Shown in pieces: positions 30,964-37,848 of a DNA stretch of 37,848 nt. The DNA comes from an uncultured Pleurocapsa sp. (GTDB taxonomy: Bacteria; Cyanobacteriota; Cyanobacteriia; Cyanobacteriales; Xenococcaceae). Location of the stretch: assembly GCA_937884735.1 (NCBI GenBank), contig CAKZYI010000505.1:1-37848 (forward strand). Direction: 5' to 3'. The stretch's first letter is position 1. Every line of letters begins with the position of its first letter. Under the pieces are notes generated by a model. The model saw nothing but the letters and a program-made list of their open reading frames with translations, was not told the DNA's origin and made no database searches. The translations under genes were made by a program, and so were the position numbers.

Positions 30964-32820
30964 TTAAATTTCGACTAATTCAACATAAAAAGCAATTCCA
31001 TTTTCTCCTTCGGGCTGATAGTCAGGAGAATCTAGATAAATATCTCTTTGTTCGGCTGAAGAAGTATAAAAATGAGCATCTAACTCTGAATTATAGAAAC
31101 GGTAAAGGGGTTCTGTTCCATCTACTTGAGTTTCATAACCATAATAAGCAATACCCTCAAATGAATAGTTTGAGTTTTCTAAAACTGCATTCTTTTCATC
31201 CTCTGACACTGTATACATATGTACGCCAGTAGTGCTGTTGAAAAAACGATATACAGGACTTAGACCAGTAATATCTTCTTCTAAAGGTTCATTAGCAGCA
31301 ATAAATGCGACACCTTCTATTTCATAATGAGATAAGTTTTCAATGATATAGTCTCGCTCAAATTCATCAGTCGTGTAAAACTCTAACTGAGAATTGGTGT
31401 TAAAAAAGCGATACACTTCCACATCATTATCTGATGTTACGGACTCTATACCTTCTGCCGTAACTGTAATTTTGGCTATCTGATAATCCGTCGTGGTAAA
31501 GTCGGCATTGGCAAAATCAGACGAATTTAAAATTCTGCCATCAAGATTGAAACCAGGGTGGGCTTTAACTAAACCGTTTTCGGTTTCACCTGTGTTGGGA
31601 GCAGATTGACCAAAAAAAGCTGTAGTATCTTCTGCTTCGTCATTCACTTCTGTTCCTGCGTCTAATACTTCACTTCCTGCAATAGTAAAATCTGCACCAA
31701 GGAAATTACCATCCATATCGAAGATCTCGTGGGCGTAAGGATTTCCATTGGCAATAAAAGCATCATTAGATGGCAAGATCATCGAAGCGTAATTAAAGTA
31801 GCGACTGCTTGCCAAAGAGCGATCGACTGTAAAAGTAAAAGTGGTCTTTTCTCCTACATCAATTACCCCTGGGTTTGCTCCTCCATCTCCAGTAATGACT
31901 CCTTGAATAAATCCTGCCTTGCTAGCTAAGAATTCTTCAGAAAGCAAAGATGCGTCGCCATCTTCAGCCTAACTTTCTAATCCAGTAGAGGCAGGGCGAT
32001 CGCGATCGTAGGTATCAAAGCTGCCATCATGAAACCCAACCCATAAAGGGGTTAATGCTGTTCCATGTTCGGGACTGAGATTTTCAATCGTCACCGTAAC
32101 TTCGACCAAATCTGGTGGGGGAGGAAGGGGTTCATCATTGTTGCGAATGCTAACTCTAGCTATTTCATATCCAGGTTCGGTAAAGTCGGCATTTGTAAAA
32201 GCTGCCACAGCATTTTCATTACTACCGTCTTCACTGAGAATTCTGCCGCCTTCAGTAAACCCAGGATGAGTATCTACTACTACTGCTTCGGTTTCTCCAG
32301 TGTTGGGTGCAGATTGACCAAAGAAAGCAGTACTGTCTTTGGCTTCGTCGTTTATCTCTGTTCCTGCGTCTAGCACTTGATTGCCATAGATAATAAAGTC
32401 CGTACCAATAAAATGACCATTTTCATCAAAGATGGGAATTGCGGTTTCATTGCCGTTAGCAATAAAGGCATCATTAGAAGGCAATACCATTGATGCATAA
32501 TTGAAGAAACGATTATTGGGATCTTCGCTATCTAAAGTAAAAGTTTGACTTACTACTTCCCCTGGATCAATTGGTCCTTCAACGCCCTCTAGACCAAGAA
32601 GAGTAGCATCGACTGTGCCGTTACCACTATCTAAAAATTCTTGAGAAATACCGCTAGTATCTCCATCTTCTGCCAGGCTTTCTAACCCTGGTGAGACTGG
32701 TCTTCCTCGGTCATAAGTGTCAAATCCTCCATTATGGAATCCTACCCATACAGGAGTTATAAATGTTCCATTCTCAGGAGCAAGATTTTCAATAGTTACG
32801 GTTACATTAGTTTCTGGCAA
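30964..32820 (-). pseudogene. Tandem spondin-domain protein with C-terminal DUF5648-like repeats, interrupted by in-frame TAG (31969-31971)
   Basis: Two Spond_N-like units (VTVTIENLAPENGTFITPVWVGFHNGGFDTYDRGRPVSPGLESLAEDGD / VTVTIENLSPEHGTALTPLWVGFHDGSFDTYDRDRPASTGLES*AEDGD), then three YRFFN..FYT units; stop replaces Leu present in the paralogous repeat. Confidence 0.88.
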
Positions 32821-32979
32821 TTGGAGTCTCCTTCAACTGTTTATTGAGATAGGTTGTTTAATTTTTTTAATAGTTGCAAGCCAATCAAATTGGTTAATGC
32901 AAATCAACCTTCACTCAAAAAACTGAGAAATAAATGAGACAATAATTAATTCTTGCTGTTATTTCATGTTAAACAAAAA

Positions 32980-33555
32980 CTACAAATATCTTTTTTTTCT
33001 TGGCACAAAACGTAAAATCAACACTAGAACCAGGGCTGAAATGAAGGGAAAATAAATTATCCAAGACTGGTTCAATCTTTCACTAAAAGCAACTGTAAAA
33101 GAAAGCCAAAGATAATACATACCCACCGTATGTAAAATACGCCAGCCACGCCGCCCTAAAATGGCAGCAGGTCTTTTAAAAGAAGTAGTAGTCATCAAAA
33201 TAATAAACAAATAACCCAAGTTTGCGCCGTGATTATCTCGCACCATCTTCTCGGTAGTTAGTATTGCCACACCTGAAATAGCAATAGCATGAAATCCATG
33301 AGATACTGCCATAGACAGTCCTAAATAACGACGATTATTTATTAACCAATTACTTAAAAGAGTCGGTTTTAATCTGCGTAAAGAAGAAGCTATAAAAGCT
33401 AATAAAAATAAAATACAAGAAGAACGAGCGGTAAATCTAATTGCAATACGAAAGCTAGCTTCATTAATACCATTAACCAGCAAGATTATGCCAAAAGCTA
33501 CGGCAATAATCGTAGTTGAGGTTTTGACAATTTACCATTTCTGTATAGAAAGCAT
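32980..33555 (-). pseudogene. Ferric reductase-like transmembrane protein, probable in-frame TAA at codon 8 (33532-33534)
   Basis: RYLGLSMAVSHGFHAIAI...GRRGWRILHTVGMYYLWLSFTVAFSERL heme-type His residues; upstream in-frame MLSIQKW*IVKTSTTIIAVAFGIILLVNGINEASFRIAIRFTARSS. Confidence 0.65.
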
Positions 33556-33671
33556 TTTTGCAGCGTTACATTAAATAATTAAATAATCAGGTTTATTAGA
33601 AGAATAAACCTGTTGTATTGAGTATATATTTGCTAAGAGGTTGTCTGAGAAGTATAAATAATTACTCTAAC

Positions 33672-33742
33672 GCCCCCTAAATCCCCCAATCCTGGGGGAC
33701 TTTTAAATCTTGTTCCCCCCAAATTTGGGGGGCTAGGGGGGC
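33672..33742. repeat. Intergenic C/G-rich nested inverted repeat (cyanobacterial REP-like)
   Basis: GCCCCCTAAATCCCCCAATCCTGGGGGACTT...GTTCCCCCCAAATTTGGGGGGCTAGGGGGGC; inner perfect palindrome CCCCCCAAATTTGGGGGG 33715-33732. Confidence 0.85.
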
Positions 33743-33796
33743 AAAATTAAATACTCGAACGTTATAAAAATAACTTTTCAGGTGTCCTCTAATAAT

Positions 33797-34156
33797 TTAC
33801 GCTGCTTTTTCTGATAATTTCGTTTCCAAATGATTCGATCTTGTCCAGAGAAACAAAGGTAAAGCAAAAGACAAGCCAATTACTAAATTAAATACTATAT
33901 AAAGCCAAAGGTATTTTAAATTTAGTCTTGTTCCTTCTTTATATACAAAAATACAAAACACTAGAGAAGAAACAAGCAAGTCAAAAGCAAAGTCAGTAGA
34001 TATTTTATTGGCAAATAACTGTGACCAAAATAATGATAAATCTAAACCATGCTCGGCAAAAAACGGTATCAATTGGGAATATGGCAGAGCAAAACCTAGT
34101 ATGCACAAGATAAGATAAACAAACTGCATAGCTATGACCTCAAAGCTTTTAAACAA
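33797..34156 (-). CDS. DUF2834 domain-containing membrane protein
   Basis: YLILCILGFALPYSQLIPFFAEHGLDLSLFWSQLFANKISTDFAFDLLVSSLVF. Confidence 0.8.
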   Translation of the reverse strand: MFKSFEVIAMQFVYLILCILGFALPYSQLIPFFAEHGLDLSLFWSQLFANKISTDFAFDLLVSSLVFCIFVYKEGTRLNLKYLWLYIVFNLVIGLSFALPLFLWTRSNHLETKLSEKAA

Positions 34157-34255
34157 CTATGACAATCAGTTTAAGTACTTTGAGAAAAGCTGTCTTATCT
34201 ATTCTTCCGAAAATTGTTCTATTCTTCTGATTAATTCAAATTCTTTAAAATATTT

Positions 34256-35140
34256 CTACAATAGATCTTGATACGCTTTGGGCGTGATTTTAAAATGTTG
34301 GCGAAAGACTCTGGTGAAGTGACTTTGATTTTTAAATCCAACTTCTTGGTAGATTTAAGCGATAGCTATATTTCTTTGTCGTAATAATGTTTTGGCTTTT
34401 TCTAAACGATGCTGAGTAATGTATTTGCGGGGAGATAAGCCCGTAGACTGTTTGAATAAACTAGCAAAGTAGTGGGGGCTAATTTCAATCAGGCTAGCAA
34501 GGGTGTTTAAAGTAAGTTCGCAGTCTAAATGATTATGGATATATTCAACGACAACTCTTAGCTGATAGGGTGATAATCCTCCCCGATTTTCTTTTACTAC
34601 AGCATCTTTAGATCCATATCTTTGCAACAGATGCGCGCCCAACGCCGTAGCCATAGAGTTAGCATATAGCTTACTATCCTTTCCCGCTATTTCTAATTCA
34701 GTTTTTAATGCCAATCCCATTTGCTGAATAAGAGGATCGCGCAGTCGAAAATGAGATTCCAGCTTTACTTTAGGCGAAACAATTTCCCCTATCCCACCGA
34801 CTAAACTATCGGGAGACAAAAATAATTCCAATAAAGGCACTTCTCGATCTATTTTTACTCTAGGAAAAAGCTCCCCCGCAGCCACAAAAGCGATATCTCC
34901 TTGACTATATTGCTCGTGATGCCACTGTCCATCAAGTAAAAAACTTCCCTGAAAATCTCCTAAGCAAATTACCAAAGAATGAGCAGGAAGAAAAACTTCA
35001 GGCATTTCTCCTGCTGGCTCTAATTCATGGATTAAACTGAGTTTATCCCATCCTGCGCGATCGCTTGAAAGCAGATGAGTATGTTCTACATATTTACCAT
35101 TTAAGTCAGTGGGAAAATTTTCTAAAGCCATAAAACGCAA
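34256..35140 (-). pseudogene. AraC-family transcriptional regulator, in-frame TAA (34355-34357) inside second HTH
   Basis: LSPYQLRVVVEYIHNHLDCELTLNTLASLIEISPHYFASLFKQSTGLSPRKYITQHRLEKAKTLLRQRNIAIA*IYQEVGFKNQSHFTRVFRQHFKITPKAYQDLL*. Confidence 0.9.
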
Positions 35141-35543
35141 ATAAGATTATCTGTAGTCGTTCTAATTTTAAAGGCTAAGAGCTTAAAGCTACCCCTATTA
35201 AGGTAAACAAGAATACTACTAAAATTGCCGTGCCTTGTATTTTGTTCTTGGGTAAATGATTAGATTTAAATAGCGTCCACAGATAAACGCAGATAAACAC
35301 AGATGGGTTAACTGTCTAGCTAGTCAATTTGATTGATGATGTATTAGATAGTCCCGCGAACAAACGTATTTTCCCTGAAAAATAGATTAGCATAAAGACT
35401 CATCTTAACAAGAGTAGAGCTTAAAGCTTAAAGCTACAAAATATTAACCTTTTAAAAAAACTAATTTACATCGGGCGTATTAATTAAGTTGCAATCCCTC
35501 TGTTATTGGATTATTAAAGATTTGATAGCTAATTTAATATTTC

Positions 35544-36686
35544 ATGAGCAGAATTTTATTGATTGCCGAAAAATTTCATCCCGATCTTGGTGGTGTAGCA
35601 GTTAGTGCCAAGCGTACTTATGAAAGTCTGACGCGGTTAGGAGTCAAAGTAGATGTAGTCGTTTGGAGTCGTTATCTTCAACCAGGGGAGATTGCTCAAG
35701 ATAGAAATGTTTATCGCCTGGGACTTTTTCGGAATTGGGATCTAACCATGATCCACACTTTGAATTTGCTCGAATCTCTACACGAGCGGTTTAAATATGA
35801 TGTTATTTGGGGACATTATCTTTTTCCTGCTGGTTTCTTGACAGTCTGGTTTGCCCAATTGCAAGGCTTGAAATCAGTGGTTAGTGCTAGAGGCAACGAT
35901 TTAGATCGAGGAGTGTTTCCTCCTGGCGATTTTGCTCGCTTACGTTGGACTTTAGAAAATGCTAGTTTGCTCACTGCCGTCAGTGCAGATTTGGGTAAAA
36001 AGATTGGGCTGGTGTGTGGTAGAGAAGATGTAACTATCTTAAAAAACGCCGTTGATACAGATATTTTTGCTCCTTCCCTTACGTCTCAAAAGCGACAGGA
36101 GTTAAAAGCCGAATTAGGTATTGAAACCAACGAACTAGTATTGTGCTTTTCAGGAGAATTAAGAGCAAAAAAAGGACAAGATTTCTTATTGTCAGCACTA
36201 TCTCAGGTTAGAAAGCAACGCCCTGCCTGTCTGTTGATTATTGGTGAAATTCGCCCTGCCCAAGAATCGATACTTGCCACATACAAAATGCAGCATCCAG
36301 AAGATTACGAACGGGTAATAATTACTCAGCATATTAGCGATTCACAACAGGTAGCCAAATATTTACAGCTATGCGACTTGTTTTTGCTACCTTCGATCTG
36401 GGAAGGCTTGCCCAATGCCCTACTTGAAGCAATGGCTTGTGGCTGCTGTTGTTTAGCCAGTGATGCAGGGGGAATACCAGAGATTATAGATCGCGGAGTA
36501 GATGGCTTTATGTTGTCTAAAAGCAAATTACAGTATTTGGGAACAGCAATATTAGAGTTTTTAGAACTCGATCGCAAAACTGTTGATAAAGTAAAAATTG
36601 CTAGTCGCGATCGCATTTTGACAGAATTTTCATTGAAGGCAGAACAAGTTAGATTAGAGCGGTTGTTAGTTGATGTTATTTCTTAG
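35544..36686 (+). CDS. Glycosyltransferase family 4 protein
   Basis: HPDLGGVAVSAKRTYESL N-term; LFLLPSIWEGLPNALLEAMACGCCCLASDAGGIPEII. Confidence 0.9.
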   Translation: MSRILLIAEKFHPDLGGVAVSAKRTYESLTRLGVKVDVVVWSRYLQPGEIAQDRNVYRLGLFRNWDLTMIHTLNLLESLHERFKYDVIWGHYLFPAGFLTVWFAQLQGLKSVVSARGNDLDRGVFPPGDFARLRWTLENASLLTAVSADLGKKIGLVCGREDVTILKNAVDTDIFAPSLTSQKRQELKAELGIETNELVLCFSGELRAKKGQDFLLSALSQVRKQRPACLLIIGEIRPAQESILATYKMQHPEDYERVIITQHISDSQQVAKYLQLCDLFLLPSIWEGLPNALLEAMACGCCCLASDAGGIPEIIDRGVDGFMLSKSKLQYLGTAILEFLELDRKTVDKVKIASRDRILTEFSLKAEQVRLERLLVDVIS

Positions 36687-36766
36687 GATTAGGTTATAAG
36701 TTATAGCCCTTCGGGTTCGGGTGCGCGCCCTAAAGGATACCGCAAGCATAACCGAAGTAACTCTCA

Positions 36767-36793
36767 GTTATAGGTTATAGGTTATGGGTTATA
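36767..36793. repeat. Heptanucleotide tandem repeat (GTTATAG), about 3.9 copies
   Basis: GTTATAGGTTATAGGTTATGGGTTATA; same unit as 15112-15135. Confidence 0.85.
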
Positions 36794-37848
36794 AAGTCTG
36801 GTAACTTTCTACTAAAGAGTTTCCTGCCTGTTCCCAAGTGTAGTTAGCTTTTACCTGTCGATGGGCATTATTAGCAATAGTTTCTGCTAATTCTGGATTG
36901 TTAATTAAGTGCATTACACCATCCTTAATTGCTTTTGCCGAACCTGGCTTGACGAGCCAAAAATGCTGTTCGTGACTGCCTAATTCCCTAACTACAGGTA
37001 AATCGCTGGCGATGATTGGTGTCCCTGTTGCCATAGTTTCCAAGATTTTCAAAGGACAACAGCCTTGAACCAAATTGCGATCGTTAGAGGTCAAAGGGGC
37101 TAGCACAATGTCGCTTTGATGGATTTTTTGCACTAATTCTAATTGACTGAGGGGTTTTTGGATTGTAACTAAATGGTCTACCTTGAGTTTTCGAGCTAAT
37201 TTGTAAAGTTTGGCGATTTGGCGATCGCGTCCTAAGCCAATAATAGATAGAGTAGCAGGAATATTTTTATGAATTAGGGCGAGTGCTGCGATTGCTAAAT
37301 GAACCCCCTGCCAAGATGCTAGAGTGCCAAAATATAGTAGATTGACTTTATCTTGTGGAATTGTTTTCGATCGCCTGTAAGTAAAAATATTAGTATCTAC
37401 TCCATTAGGAATAACTTTAATTTCTGTTTTAACTCCTCGCACATTTTGAAGATAGTTTTTAGTTGTATGACTGGGAGTAATAATTAAATCGGCAGCATCC
37501 AGACAAATATTTTCTTGTTGGTGCAGTTTATAAAGCAAGTCTCGATCTTCGGAGACTTTAGGATAGCGATACTTTAATTCAACTGAGGGCAAACCATTAA
37601 CTTCAAAAATCAGTTGGCGATAAAGCTTTGATTTACTTTTAACTAAAGGCAACCCTTCAAAAATGGAGCGAATGTGTAGAACATCATATCGAATGCCGTT
37701 GTCGATCTGCTCTTGCTGCCATTGATACAGCATCCTCTGGAAATATAGTACGCGATCGATTAAATATTTACCTTGGGCGGGTAGAGTTGTCTGATTTATC
37801 TCTGGATGAATGGGGGAAGAATCGAGATATTGGGCTGATGCAACGGTC
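36789..37848 (-). CDS. Glycosyltransferase family 4 protein (5' end beyond window)
   Basis: VKVIPNGVDTNIFTYRRSKTIPQDKVNLLYFGTLASWQGVHLAIAALALI...CPLKILETMATGTPIIASDLPVVREL; frame stays open to the window edge. Confidence 0.88.
   Translation of the reverse strand, partial: TVASAQYLDSSPIHPEINQTTLPAQGKYLIDRVLYFQRMLYQWQQEQIDNGIRYDVLHIRSIFEGLPLVKSKSKLYRQLIFEVNGLPSVELKYRYPKVSEDRDLLYKLHQQENICLDAADLIITPSHTTKNYLQNVRGVKTEIKVIPNGVDTNIFTYRRSKTIPQDKVNLLYFGTLASWQGVHLAIAALALIHKNIPATLSIIGLGRDRQIAKLYKLARKLKVDHLVTIQKPLSQLELVQKIHQSDIVLAPLTSNDRNLVQGCCPLKILETMATGTPIIASDLPVVRELGSHEQHFWLVKPGSAKAIKDGVMHLINNPELAETIANNAHRQVKANYTWEQAGNSLVESYQTL

Noticed and set aside
1472-35140. Reassigned stop codon (for example TAG = Leu or Gln) as explanation of interrupted genes
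   Set aside because: All three stop types occur in-frame and stand for different residues (TAG at W, Q and L; TGA at G; TAA at E/Q-like positions). TAG also terminates apparently intact genes (aspartate aminotransferase, Mini-III, smc end).
35175-35300. Possible ~40-codon single-TM peptide on minus strand (...LPKNKIQGTAILVVFLFTLIGVALSS)
   Set aside because: No clear start codon; upstream part falls in a common ACAGATAAACGCAGATAAACACAGAT intergenic repeat.

Overview
Cyanobacterial chromosome segment. HIP1 GCGATCGC octamers are abundant, and gene content fits a Pleurocapsales/Chroococcales-like lineage (lineage is inference). It has a conserved core: the nusG-secE-tRNA-Trp-rplS block, scpA, a nucleotidyltransferase, tRNA-Val, aspC-type aminotransferase, smc, Mini-III, rlmB-like, psb32-like. 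Accessory genes include mazEF, a sugar ABC transporter, spondin-domain proteins, a VWA-led three-gene cassette and glycosyltransferases. The main signal, which a plain ORF list hides, is that about 13 of ~36 protein loci are interrupted by in-frame stop codons (I count 7 TAA, 7 TAG, 2 TGA). The reading frame and recognisable homology continue on both sides, and I see only one clear frameshift. The affected loci include smc (three stops within 75 nt), both halves of a mazEF pair, a Ca2+/H+ or Na+/Ca2+ antiporter, an AraC regulator, an ABC permease and a tandem spondin protein. Stops replace different residues (Q/E, L, W, G) and TAG also ends intact genes, so this is not simple codon reassignment. 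Either the genome is in an early nonsense-dominated decay phase (for example host restriction), it tolerates or suppresses nonsense codons, or the assembly carries many substitution errors. The nusG fragment also has two substitutions at near-invariant residues. Other notable items: a 123-bp segment flanked by 12-bp direct repeats at a start codon, a possible ATT start or lost start in a STAS gene, GAATGCATTC palindromes, and five different heptanucleotide tandem repeats.
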